Shown: positions 1-5,397, numbered from the stretch's first letter. The stretch: 5,464 nucleotides of DNA from Oscillospiraceae bacterium (GCA_031283835.1 JAITBA010000239.1:1-5464); one strand, 5' to 3'. Program-made: numbers and translations. Notes: generated from the letters alone by a model not told the origin.

Positions 1-285
1 GTTGCGCTCCAGGTTTGTGCCGTCGATGATATTTAATATCGCGTCGGGGCGCTCGTCAATCAAATAGTTGCGCGCCACCACTTCCTCCAGGGTGTAGGGC
101 GAAAGGGAGTAAATACCCGGCAAGTCAGTAATTGTCACATCTTTGCGGCCCTTGAGCCGCCCCTCTTTTTTTTCTACGGTCACGCCCGGCCAGTTGCCCA
201 CAAACTGGTTCGAGCCTGTTAGCGCGTTGAACAACGTGGTTTTGCCGCTGTTGGGGTTGCCCGCCAGCGCAATAAGAATCCCCAT
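1..285 (-). CDS. feoB: Ferrous iron transport protein B, N-terminal part (truncated by window edge)
   Basis: The first 95 residues of FeoB, the inner-membrane Fe(II) permease whose N-terminal domain is a GTP-binding G protein. Visible motifs are the G1 P-loop GNPNSGKT at residues 9-16, the G2 threonine in PGVTVEKKEG (Thr36), and the G3 motif DLPG at 54-57 followed by IYSLSPYTLEE, which is characteristic of FeoB. The start at 285 is supported by a GAGGAGGT ribosome binding site lying inside the last codons of the upstream feoA; the feoA TAA and this ATG are separated by one base, so translational coupling is likely. The G4 motif, the helical bundle and the membrane domain lie beyond the left edge, so intactness of the gene cannot be judged. 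It is the third gene of a feoA-feoA-feoB operon. Confidence 0.96.
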   Translation of the reverse strand, partial: MGILIALAGNPNSGKTTLFNALTGSNQFVGNWPGVTVEKKEGRLKGRKDVTITDLPGIYSLSPYTLEEVVARNYLIDERPDAILNIIDGTNLERN

Positions 286-286
286 G

Positions 287-514
287 TTACACCTCCTCAA
301 TCTCAATCAGCTCCGCGTCCGCCTTGCGCAGGCTCAACGCATACCCTCGTACCGATAATTCCATTGGGTCGCCCAGGGGCGCGACTTTGCGCACCGTGAT
401 TTGCACGCCTTTGGTGATCCCCATTTCCATAATGCGCCGCTTGATGGACCCCTCACCGAGGACTCTCTTCACGATGACGGCGCCGCCCGGCTTAACGCCC
501 TTGAGTGTTTGCAT
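287..514 (-). CDS. feoA: FeoA family protein, second copy in operon (adjacent to feoB)
   Basis: A 75-residue cytoplasmic SH3-like protein of the FeoA family, thought to bind or modulate FeoB during Fe(II) uptake. The sequence shows the family pattern: an N-terminal TLKGVKPGG stretch, the conserved RRIMEMGITKG segment (about residues 26-36) that matches the FeoA 'R-L-x-x-M-G-(x)-x-x-G' core, then beta-strand segments ending in SVRGYALSLRKADAELIEIEE. Its length matches the usual 70-85 residues. The start at 514 has AGGAGG about 10 bases upstream. The gene ends one base before feoB, and its last codons hold feoB's ribosome binding site. It differs strongly from the other FeoA in the operon, so it is an old paralogue rather than a recent duplication. 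Confidence 0.95.
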   Translation of the reverse strand: MQTLKGVKPGGAVIVKRVLGEGSIKRRIMEMGITKGVQITVRKVAPLGDPMELSVRGYALSLRKADAELIEIEEV

Positions 515-541
515 AGACTAACAACCTCCTAAAAAAATATT

Positions 542-563
542 TTGGCACACCATTGGCACACCA
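542..563. repeat. Perfect 11-bp tandem repeat between the two feoA genes
   Basis: The 11-mer ttggcacacca occurs twice head to tail (542-552 and 553-563) in the 66-bp gap between the two feoA genes. On the coding (minus) strand it lies just upstream of an A/T-rich run (about 531-543) and the AGGAGG of the second feoA. It may be a replication-slippage duplication or a paired protein-binding site; nothing here decides between them. Confidence 0.8.
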
Positions 564-580
564 CAAAAACCAACGAAAAG

Positions 581-793
581 TTACACCATAATTTTAGCGG
601 CCATTTCGCGGCTAATGGCAACCCGCGATTCCTTCACCTGCACAATCACATTGCCGCCGTTTTGCGTGATTACCGTCACGTGCGAGCCAGGCACAAACCC
701 AAGCGTTGCCAAAAATTGCCGAATATCTTCTTTGCCGCCCACTTTTTTGATGGCGGCGGTTTCGCCGATGTTTGAAAGGGTTAAGGGCATCAT
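581..793 (-). CDS. feoA: FeoA family protein, first gene of the feo operon
   Basis: A 70-residue FeoA-type SH3-like protein, promoter-proximal in the iron uptake operon. The segment DIRQFLATLGFVPGSHVTVITQNGGNVIVQVKESRVAISREMAAKI is typical of the family: the L-x-x-L-G-F-x-P-G turn, the glycine-rich hairpin, and the final V-x-I-S-R-E-M-A strand and helix. The start at 793 follows AGGAGGTCACC; the second codon is also ATG (790), so a one-residue-shorter product is possible. It is separated from the next feoA by 66 bases. Pairs of dissimilar feoA genes before feoB are common in Clostridia; the division of labour between them is not known from sequence. The role in Fe(II) uptake rests on family membership and operon context. 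Confidence 0.94.
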   Translation of the reverse strand: MMPLTLSNIGETAAIKKVGGKEDIRQFLATLGFVPGSHVTVITQNGGNVIVQVKESRVAISREMAAKIMV

Positions 794-811
794 GGTGACC
801 TCCTGCTTTTT

Positions 812-839
812 GTTAGCTATAGCTAACTACTGAAGTAGT
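812..839 (-). promoter_or_regulatory. Paired dyad, candidate iron-repressor operator of the feo operon
   Basis: Positions 812-827 form a perfect 16-bp palindrome, gttagctatagctaac. Directly next to it, sharing two bases, is a second dyad at 826-839, actac-tgaa-gtagt (5-bp arms). The second dyad overlaps the -10 hexamer of the feo promoter and the first covers roughly +3 to +18, which is where a repressor would block initiation. The TTAG...CTAA arms resemble half-sites of DtxR/IdeR/MntR-family metalloregulators (DtxR consensus TTAGGTTAGCCTAACCTAA), not a Fur box. The regulator's identity is an inference; the symmetry and its placement are seen directly. Confidence 0.65.
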
Positions 840-865
840 AGAACACAGGACGAGATGATTGTCAA
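837..865 (-). promoter_or_regulatory. Sigma-A type promoter for feoA-feoA-feoB
   Basis: On the minus strand a perfect -35 TTGACA (865-860) is followed after 17 bases by TCTACT (842-837), a 4/6 match to the -10 consensus. A/T-rich sequence with A-tracts at about 870-898 lies upstream and could act as an UP element. The predicted start is near 830, giving a leader of about 37 bases before the ATG at 793. Confidence 0.7.
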
Positions 866-1033
866 GCTTTTTTTCGCTACTTTTTAATAAAGCTTTCCAA
901 GCTAAAATTTTCGCGGATTTTTGTCGTCCGGCAAGACGGCCGCCTTGCCACGCTTCGGCATAGAACCGTTCGGTTTTGGCGCGCGCGCGGATTGTTAGCA
1001 AAACAAAATTTCCTCAAAATTTCATCTTCCGTC

Positions 1034-1062
1034 TTGCATACTGCAAAAATTCATGCTATACT
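1034..1062 (+). promoter_or_regulatory. Extended -10 promoter, likely for the glk-murB-rapZ-whiA direction
   Basis: TTGCAT (1034-1039, 3/6 to the -35 consensus), a 17-base spacer and TATACT (1057-1062, 5/6) with TG one base upstream of the hexamer, an extended -10 arrangement. Transcription would start near 1069 and give a leader of about 275 bases that includes the MITE-like element. No closer promoter before the ROK gene stands out, although the A/T-rich stretch 1300-1325 could hold one. Confidence 0.55.
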
Positions 1063-1129
1063 AAGTGGAGCGTGACCCTGGCGCGAACTGCCCACCTCAC
1101 GGCAACAAGAGCTTTCATCCAATATAGTA

Positions 1130-1146
1130 GAGGTCTATTAGACCTC
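1130..1146. repeat. Short perfect inverted repeat at the left end of the MITE-like element
   Basis: gaggtct-att-agacctc: 7-bp arms around 3 bases. The right arm is the outer end of the left terminal repeat of the element at 1136-1304; the left arm lies outside it and may be a remnant of an abutting element end. Confidence 0.6.
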
Positions 1147-1304
1147 CTCAAACGCAAAAAACCCTGCCGGCAAATTTGCGATAAAATTCCCGCCATGCCG
1201 CGTTGCCGTCCTTGATGGGCGCCGGCCCGTCTTTGTCCTCCGTCTTGCAGGGCAAAATTTTCCTCGCAAATTCGCTCGCCCCGGGTTTTTGATGAGGTCT
1301 AATA
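1136..1304. mobile_element. MITE-like element with terminal inverted repeats
   Basis: The left end TATTAGACCTCCTCAAA (1136-1152) matches the reverse complement of the right end (1288-1304) at 16 of 17 positions. After a short gap the arms match again: AAACCC, then AATTTGCGA (left 1172-1180, right 1263-1271) and AAAATT. The midpoint, near 1220, is a small GC-rich hairpin (gggc-gccg-gccc, 1217-1228), so the whole 169 bp can fold into one long imperfect hairpin. It has no transposase. Ends read TA-TTAGACCTC...GAGGTCTAA-TA, which would fit a TA target duplication as made by IS630/mariner-type transposases, but this is an inference; aatata also occurs at both 1121 and 1301. Alternative: a REP-like palindromic intergenic repeat. 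One frame on the minus strand is open through it, which I regard as chance. Confidence 0.65.
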
Positions 1305-1343
1305 TATTCATGTAATAATAAATATGAAGTGGAGAACTGTGAT

Positions 1344-2291
1344 ATGGTAAGGGTCGGCGTGGATTTGGGAGGAACGAACATTGTGGCGGGCGTTTTGGAT
1401 GCGGAATTGCGGATCATTGGGCGTGGAACGCGCAAAACAGCACTGCCGCGCCCGGCGGACGCGATTTTTGACGACCTGGCGGCGGCGGTGCGCGATGCGG
1501 TGGCGGCGGCGGGTTTGCAGATGAACGACGTGCGGAGCGTCGGCATCGGCATGCCGGGTTCGGTGGATAAAGCCCGGGGCGTTATTGCGTTTGCGAACAA
1601 CCTGGGCTTTCATCATGTGCCCGCGCGCAGCCTGCTGACGGAGCGGTTGGGGTGCCCGGTGTATCTTGACAACGACGCCAATTGCGCCGCGCTGGGCGAA
1701 GCCTTGGCGGGCAGCGGCAAGGGGGTTAGCAGTTTTGTAGCCATCACGCTGGGCACAGGTGTGGGCAGCGGCATTGTGATTGACGGCAAAATCGTTAACG
1801 GCATCAACGACGCGGCGGGCGAATGCGGGCACATGGTGATTGTGCTGGATGGCACGCCCTGCAATTGTGGCCGCAAGGGTTGCTGGGAGGCCTATGCCAG
1901 TGCCACGGCCCTCATTGCCCAAACCAAGGAGGCTATGCTGGATCACCCCGAAAGCCTGATGTGGCAGTTGGCAGACGGCAGCGCCAAAAATGTCAACGGC
2001 AGAACCTCCTTCGACGCGTGGCGCGCGGGCGACCCTGTGGGGGCTTATGTGGTGATGCAGTACATGCGCTATGTGGCCGTGGGCTTGGGGAACCTTATCA
2101 ACGCCTTGCAGCCCGCAAAAATCTGCATCGGCGGCGGCATTGGCCACGAGGGCGAGAACCTGCTGGCCCCCCTGCGCGAGATGGTGAAGACCGAGCGCTA
2201 CACCCTCTATGCCGAAAAACAAACCGAGCTGGTGCCCGCCGCGCTGGGCAACGACGCCGGGGTGATCGGCGCGGGGGCGCTGACAGAATAG
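1344..2291 (+). CDS. glk: ROK-family glucokinase
   Basis: A 315-residue sugar kinase of the ROK family, most likely ATP-dependent glucokinase producing glucose 6-phosphate in the cytoplasm. Motifs in order: phosphate-binding DLGGTN (7-12); GIGMPGSVD (68-75); LDNDANCAALGE (108-119), which holds the catalytic aspartate (Asp111); LGTGVGSGIV (136-145); GECGH (159-163); and the zinc-binding CNCGRKGCWE (173-182), where Cys173, Cys175 and Cys180 with His163 form the ROK zinc site; then IGGGIG near 262-267. Length matches family glucokinases. There is no N-terminal helix-turn-helix, so it is a kinase and not a NagC/XylR repressor. I chose ATG 1344 because GGAG (1331-1334) lies 9 bases upstream; an in-frame GTG at 1329 would add five residues but overlaps that site. 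Specificity for glucose rather than another hexose or ManNAc is not certain. Confidence 0.9.
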   Translation: MVRVGVDLGGTNIVAGVLDAELRIIGRGTRKTALPRPADAIFDDLAAAVRDAVAAAGLQMNDVRSVGIGMPGSVDKARGVIAFANNLGFHHVPARSLLTERLGCPVYLDNDANCAALGEALAGSGKGVSSFVAITLGTGVGSGIVIDGKIVNGINDAAGECGHMVIVLDGTPCNCGRKGCWEAYASATALIAQTKEAMLDHPESLMWQLADGSAKNVNGRTSFDAWRAGDPVGAYVVMQYMRYVAVGLGNLINALQPAKICIGGGIGHEGENLLAPLREMVKTERYTLYAEKQTELVPAALGNDAGVIGAGALTE

Positions 2292-2404
2292 CAGGGAGTG
2301 CCGCGGATTCGTGTATAGCAGTTCCGCAAAGCGCACTTGCCGCAGCCGCGTTGATTCTGCTCTGCAAAGGCGTTCGCTCCAAAAAAACAGAAACGAGATG
2401 CAGC
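2292..2404 (+). other. Gap between glk and murB, no clear promoter or terminator
   Basis: These 113 bases show no stem followed by a T-run and no convincing -35/-10 pair, so read-through from glk into murB is plausible. The murB reading frame is open through the gap, but the encoded residues do not resemble a MurB N terminus. Confidence 0.5.
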
Positions 2405-3298
2405 ATGCGAAGATTTTTGGCCGAACTGGCGGCGCTGGGCGTGGATTATAGGCAGGAGGTTTTGATGTCTGCCAATACTTCCTTCAAAATCGGCGGCCCG
2501 GCGGCGTTGGTTCTTTATCCGGCTTCGCTTGGGGCGTTGCAGGGCTGCGTTGCGCTTTGCGCGGCACAGGGCCTCAAGCCCTTTGTGCTGGGCAACGGCA
2601 GCAACCTGCTGGTGAAGGACAGCGGCATTGACGGCGTTGTGATCTCGACCGAAAAGCTGCAAACGATCGAACGGCTGCAGGGCGGCGTGGTTGCGTGCGG
2701 TGCCGGAATAAAGTTGAATGAACTGTGCGTTTTTGCGCAAAAAAACGGCCTTTCCGGGCTCGAATTCGCCTACGGCATCCCTGGCAGCGTGGGCGGCGCT
2801 GTCTTTATGAATGCCGGGGCCTATGGCGGCGAAATGAAGGAGGTGCTGGGGCCTGTCACCTGTGTTACCTCCACCGGCGCGTGCGTTTTGGTGCCCCCAA
2901 AAGAGCAGGGGCTGGGCTACCGCCACAGCGCCTTCATGGAAATGGACGGCATTGTGGCAAGCGCCTGCTTTTTACTTGCTCCCGGCAATTCACTCGAAAT
3001 CAAAGCAAAAATGAACGAAACCATGCAAAAACGCCGCGACAAACAGCCCCTCGAATTCGCTAGCGCGGGCAGCGTATTCAAACGGCCCGCGGGGCACTTT
3101 GCCGGGGGCCTGATTGAACAGTGCGGCCTGAAGGGCAAGGGCGTGGGCGGCGCGCAGGTGAGCGAAAAACACGCGGGGTTCATCATCAACACGGGCGGGG
3201 CCCGCGCGGCCGATGTGCGTGCCCTGATTGCCCTTGTGCAAGAAGTGGTGCAGCGGCAAACAGGCGTGCTGCTAGAGCCGGAAATTCGGTTTGTGTAG
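2405..3298 (+). CDS. murB: UDP-N-acetylenolpyruvoylglucosamine reductase (MurB, type II)
   Basis: A 297-residue FAD enzyme that reduces UDP-GlcNAc-enolpyruvate to UDP-MurNAc with NADPH, in the cytoplasmic stage of peptidoglycan synthesis. Motifs: NTSFKIGGPA (24-33), FAD-binding VLGNGSNLLV (61-70), the IPGSVGGAVFMNAGAYGGE stretch (125-143), SAGSVFKRP (220-228) containing the serine acid/base (Ser223), GLIEQCGLKGKGVGGAQVSEKHAGFIIN (235-262), and the C-terminal EPEIRF with the conserved glutamate (Glu293). Length fits type II MurB of Gram-positive bacteria. Start 2405 is chosen because residues 1-20 look like the usual MurB N-terminal helix, but its ribosome binding site is weak, whereas an in-frame ATG at 2465 follows a strong AGGAGGT; that start would give 277 residues beginning just before NTSFKIGG. 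The stop codon lies inside a tandem duplication shared with the rapZ leader. Confidence 0.95.
   Translation: MRRFLAELAALGVDYRQEVLMSANTSFKIGGPAALVLYPASLGALQGCVALCAAQGLKPFVLGNGSNLLVKDSGIDGVVISTEKLQTIERLQGGVVACGAGIKLNELCVFAQKNGLSGLEFAYGIPGSVGGAVFMNAGAYGGEMKEVLGPVTCVTSTGACVLVPPKEQGLGYRHSAFMEMDGIVASACFLLAPGNSLEIKAKMNETMQKRRDKQPLEFASAGSVFKRPAGHFAGGLIEQCGLKGKGVGGAQVSEKHAGFIINTGGARAADVRALIALVQEVVQRQTGVLLEPEIRFV
2454..2467 (+). promoter_or_regulatory. Strong internal ribosome binding site and ATG within murB
   Basis: AGGAGGT (2454-2460), then tttg and an in-frame ATG (2465-2467). It is a far better site than the one before ATG 2405, so it may be an alternative or the actual murB start. Against this, starting here would remove the N-terminal helix usual in MurB. 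Confidence 0.5.
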
Positions 3299-3363
3299 CG
3301 GCGGAAAGAGGGTTTTCTATCATGGTCGGTTTGTGTAGCGGTGGAAAGGGAGGGTTCTATCAT
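3286..3363. repeat. 40-bp tandem duplication at the murB-rapZ junction
   Basis: 3286-3323 and 3326-3363 are the same 38-base sequence at an offset of 40: the first 16 bases (tcggtttgtgtagcgg) are identical and the remaining 22 differ at 5 positions, the whole ending in ttctatcat. Copy 1 holds the murB C-terminal codons and stop; copy 2 holds a non-coding echo of them. Each copy has its own Shine-Dalgarno-like purine run: GAGGG (3308-3312) before ATG 3322, and GGGAGGG (3348-3354) before the rapZ ATG at 3365. Confidence 0.85.
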
Positions 3364-3364
3364 T

Positions 3365-4237
3365 ATGCGGCTTTTAATCGTCACGGGCATGTCTGGCGCT
3401 GGGAAGTCGAAGGCGGTGGACGCGCTGGAGGATATCGGCTGGTTCTGTGTCGATAATCTGCCGCCGCGGCTGGTGCAAACGTTCGCCAAACTGCTGCAAG
3501 ACAGCGAAGCACACCACGAGTGCGCGGCTGTGGTGATTGACGCGCGGGCCGGCGGCGCTTTTTTGGACGTCTTTTGGGCGCTGGACGCCCTGACAGACGA
3601 AGGGGTTGCCTACGAGGTGCTGTTTCTTGACGCGGCGGACGAAGTGCTTGCGCGGCGCTACAAAGAAACCCGGCGCCAGCACCCGTTGCGCACGCAAAAC
3701 CCCGCCATGGGGCTCATGCAGGCAATTTCTGCCGAGCGCAAGCTGCTGGAGCGCCTGCGCATGCGGGCCGGTATGGTGATCGACACCTCCCAGATTTTGC
3801 CCCAAGAGTGCCGGCGTCGTATTGTGGAACTCTTTGCCGAAAACCCCGGGCAAGCCATGCGTGTGCAGATAACCTCCTTTGGATTCAAGAGTGGCACCCC
3901 GCGGGATTGCGACCTGTTGTTTGATGTGCGCTGCCTGCCCAACCCGCAATATGTCTCCGCCTTGCAGCCCCACACGGGTCGCGAAAATTGCATCCGGGAA
4001 TATGTGCTTTCGTTTGCCGAAAGCCGGATGTATCTGCAAAAAATTGCGGACATGCTGCTGTTTGCGCTGCCGCTCTATCAAAAAGAGGGTAAGAGCAGCC
4101 TGACGGTGGCTTTTGGCTGCACAGGCGGCAAGCACCGCTCCGTGCTCTTTGCCGAGGAAACCACGCGCTTACTGCTCAAAAACGGCTATGCCGTGCACGT
4201 GGCGCACAGAGATATAGCAGAAAGGCAGCAACCATGA
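3365..4237 (+). CDS. rapZ: RapZ/YvcJ-type RNase adapter, P-loop nucleotide-binding protein
   Basis: A 290-residue cytoplasmic protein of the RapZ (YvcJ) family. In E. coli RapZ guides RNase E to the sRNA GlmZ and so tunes glucosamine-6-phosphate synthesis; in Bacillus YvcJ is a nucleotide hydrolase linked to competence, and its target in Clostridia is unclear. The N-terminal kinase-like domain has the Walker A GMSGAGKS (8-15), CVDNLPP (28-34) and FLDAADEVLARRYKETRRQHPL (87-108). The C-terminal domain has SFGFKSGTPRDCDLLFDVR (171-189), LPNPQYV (191-197) and the signature GCTGGKHRSV (251-260), the anion-binding RNA-contact pocket in RapZ. Length fits the family (about 285-295). ATG 3365 is supported by GGGAGGG 10 bases upstream; a GTG at 3341 would include that site. 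The stop overlaps the whiA start by 4 bases. Confidence 0.96.
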   Translation: MRLLIVTGMSGAGKSKAVDALEDIGWFCVDNLPPRLVQTFAKLLQDSEAHHECAAVVIDARAGGAFLDVFWALDALTDEGVAYEVLFLDAADEVLARRYKETRRQHPLRTQNPAMGLMQAISAERKLLERLRMRAGMVIDTSQILPQECRRRIVELFAENPGQAMRVQITSFGFKSGTPRDCDLLFDVRCLPNPQYVSALQPHTGRENCIREYVLSFAESRMYLQKIADMLLFALPLYQKEGKSSLTVAFGCTGGKHRSVLFAEETTRLLLKNGYAVHVAHRDIAERQQP

Positions 4238-5142
4238 GCTTTGCGTCAGAAACCAAAACAGAATTGCTGCAGGCGTCGCAAGCGCAGGCGGTTTGCTGCG
4301 CCGAAGCCCAACTTTATGGTTCGCTGCTGTTTGGGCACACATTTTCGGCGGGCGAAATTAGCCTGCGCACCGAAAACCGCGCCTACGCCGAAGCCCTGTG
4401 CGAACAGCTGCACACGATGGCGCTTGTCAACACCCAGTTCACGCAGACCGGGCGCAAGTGGGGGCTTGCCATACCCCGCGCGGAGGATCGCCTGCGGGTG
4501 TTGCAGCGCTTTGGTCACGGGCCCGGCGACTTGAATTTGCGCATTGCGGAAGAAAACTTTAACTGCGAAAGCTGCCGCAGGGCGTTTTTGCGGGGTGTAT
4601 TTCTTAGCTGCGCGGTGGTCAGCGCCCCCGAGCGACACTATCACTTGGAATTTTGCGTAGGCTACAAAAAACTGGCGCTGGCGCTGGCGGCATTGCTAGA
4701 AGCCCTGGAGCTGCCCACGAAGCTTTGCCAGCGCAGGGGCGTCTGGCTGGCGTATTATAAAGACAGCGCCCAGATGGAGGATGTGCTGACAACGCTTGGC
4801 GCGCAGCACGCCGTGCTGGAGCTGATTCATATCAAAATTGAGAAGGACATGCGCAACAACGTGAACCGTCAGGTGAACTTTGAACTGGCCAACATGGGGC
4901 GGGTTTCGGGGGCGGCGGCGGCGCAGCTGCTGGCTATCAAAAAATTGCGGGCCTGCGGCGCGTTGGCCGCGCTGCCCGCGCCCTTGCAAGAAGCCGCACG
5001 TCTGCGCGAAGAAAACCCCGATGTCTCGCTGCGGGAATTGTGCGACCTGGCGGCGGCGCCCACAACCCGCTCGGGCATGAACCACCGGCTAAAAAAGTTG
5101 GAAGCCCTAGCAGGGGAAGGGCCGGAAATTGAATCGGAATAA
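4234..5142 (+). CDS. whiA: WhiA-family DNA-binding regulator
   Basis: A 302-residue WhiA protein. The family combines a degenerate LAGLIDADG homing-endonuclease fold with a C-terminal helix-turn-helix; it controls sporulation in Streptomyces and affects cell division and chromosome segregation in Bacillus. Seen here: the start SFASETKTELL (2-12); NCESCRRAFLRGVFL (110-124) followed by YHLEF (136-140), the core LAGLIDADG region; a second half with RRGVWLAYYKDSAQMEDVLTTLGA (167-190); the very conserved KIEKDMRNNVNRQVNFELAN (201-220); and the HTH segment LQEAARLREENPDVSLRELCDL (251-272) with RSGMNHRLKKLE (279-290). Length is within the family range. The segment after FLRGVFL reads SCAVVS where relatives typically have two glycines. 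Start ATG overlaps the rapZ stop (ATGA), with AAAGG upstream, so translation is probably coupled. No clear terminator follows. Confidence 0.96.
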   Translation: MSFASETKTELLQASQAQAVCCAEAQLYGSLLFGHTFSAGEISLRTENRAYAEALCEQLHTMALVNTQFTQTGRKWGLAIPRAEDRLRVLQRFGHGPGDLNLRIAEENFNCESCRRAFLRGVFLSCAVVSAPERHYHLEFCVGYKKLALALAALLEALELPTKLCQRRGVWLAYYKDSAQMEDVLTTLGAQHAVLELIHIKIEKDMRNNVNRQVNFELANMGRVSGAAAAQLLAIKKLRACGALAALPAPLQEAARLREENPDVSLRELCDLAAAPTTRSGMNHRLKKLEALAGEGPEIESE

Positions 5143-5148
5143 AAACAT

Positions 5149-5177
5149 TTGCAATTCTCATTGCGCTGTGATATAAT
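5149..5177 (+). promoter_or_regulatory. Strong extended -10 promoter downstream of whiA
   Basis: TTGCAA (5149-5154, 4/6), a 17-base spacer, and a perfect TATAAT (5172-5177) preceded by TG in the extended -10 position. Transcription would begin near 5184, at the edge of a small hairpin, and run into the tail repeats. The gene it serves must lie beyond the right edge, unless the product is an RNA. Confidence 0.75.
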
Positions 5178-5182
5178 AGAAT

Positions 5183-5201
5183 GCACAAGCACAGATTGTG
5201 C
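5183..5201 (+). repeat. Small hairpin at the predicted transcript start
   Basis: gcacaa (5183-5188), 7-base loop, ttgtgc (5196-5201). It lies at about +1 of the promoter at 5149-5177 and could be a 5' end stem of the transcript. There is no T-run after it, so it is not an intrinsic terminator. Confidence 0.5.
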
Positions 5202-5284
5202 GCGAACTGCTCACCGCAGATGTGCCCGCCGGTGCGCTCACCGCCGGTGCGCGGGCACGAAAGTTTGCAAAAGAGAGAGCTTCA

Positions 5285-5351
5285 AGCGCGATCTGCTCAC
5301 CGCAGGTGCGAAAGCTTGCAAAAGAGAGAGAATTTACTTGCGCGAACTGCC
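5285..5351 (+). repeat. 67-bp perfect direct repeat, copy 1
   Basis: Identical base for base to 5398-5464. Contains the core cgcgatctgc, ctgctcaccgcag (a 4-bp stem), gcgaaagcttgc, a GA-rich run and the next cgcgaactgcc. Confidence 0.95.
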
Positions 5352-5397
5352 CGCCGCAGGTGCGCGGGCACGAAAGCGTGCGAAAAAGAAACCCATG

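Larger units (their letters stand above)
794..1343. other. Divergent intergenic region without a convincing gene
   Basis: About 550 bases between the start of the feo operon and the ROK kinase. It contains the feo promoter and operator (812-865), a GC-rich imperfect palindrome at 930-949 (ggcaag and cttgcc arms around cggccg), an alternating GC run at about 978-989, a plus-strand promoter (1034-1062), one copy of the GCGCGAACTGCC motif seen again in the tail repeats (1081-1092), and the MITE-like element (1136-1304). Open frames here lack ribosome binding sites and recognisable protein features, so none is called as a gene. Confidence 0.7.

Noticed and set aside
930..949. GC-rich imperfect palindrome as an intrinsic terminator
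   Set aside because: Neither strand has a T-run after the stem, and no gene ends nearby on either strand.
978..989. Alternating GC run as a Z-DNA regulatory site
   Set aside because: Only about 12 bases, common in GC-rich DNA, and not placed relative to any promoter element.
813..1001. A 62-codon minus-strand frame upstream of feoA
   Set aside because: It runs through the feo promoter and both dyads, lacks a ribosome binding site and shows no protein features.
1148..1600. A 150-codon minus-strand frame across the MITE-like element and the start of glk
   Set aside because: It is antisense to a clear ROK kinase and continues through the hairpin element; open frames opposite GC-rich genes are expected.
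1308..2336. Long minus-strand frame (342 codons) opposite glk
   Set aside because: Its composition is that of an antisense shadow (rich in His, Arg, Ala), and the plus strand carries all ROK motifs.
1823..2404. Upstream extension of the murB reading frame into glk
   Set aside because: This part overlaps glk out of frame and has no resemblance to MurB; the MurB homology begins near residue 1 of the 2405 start.
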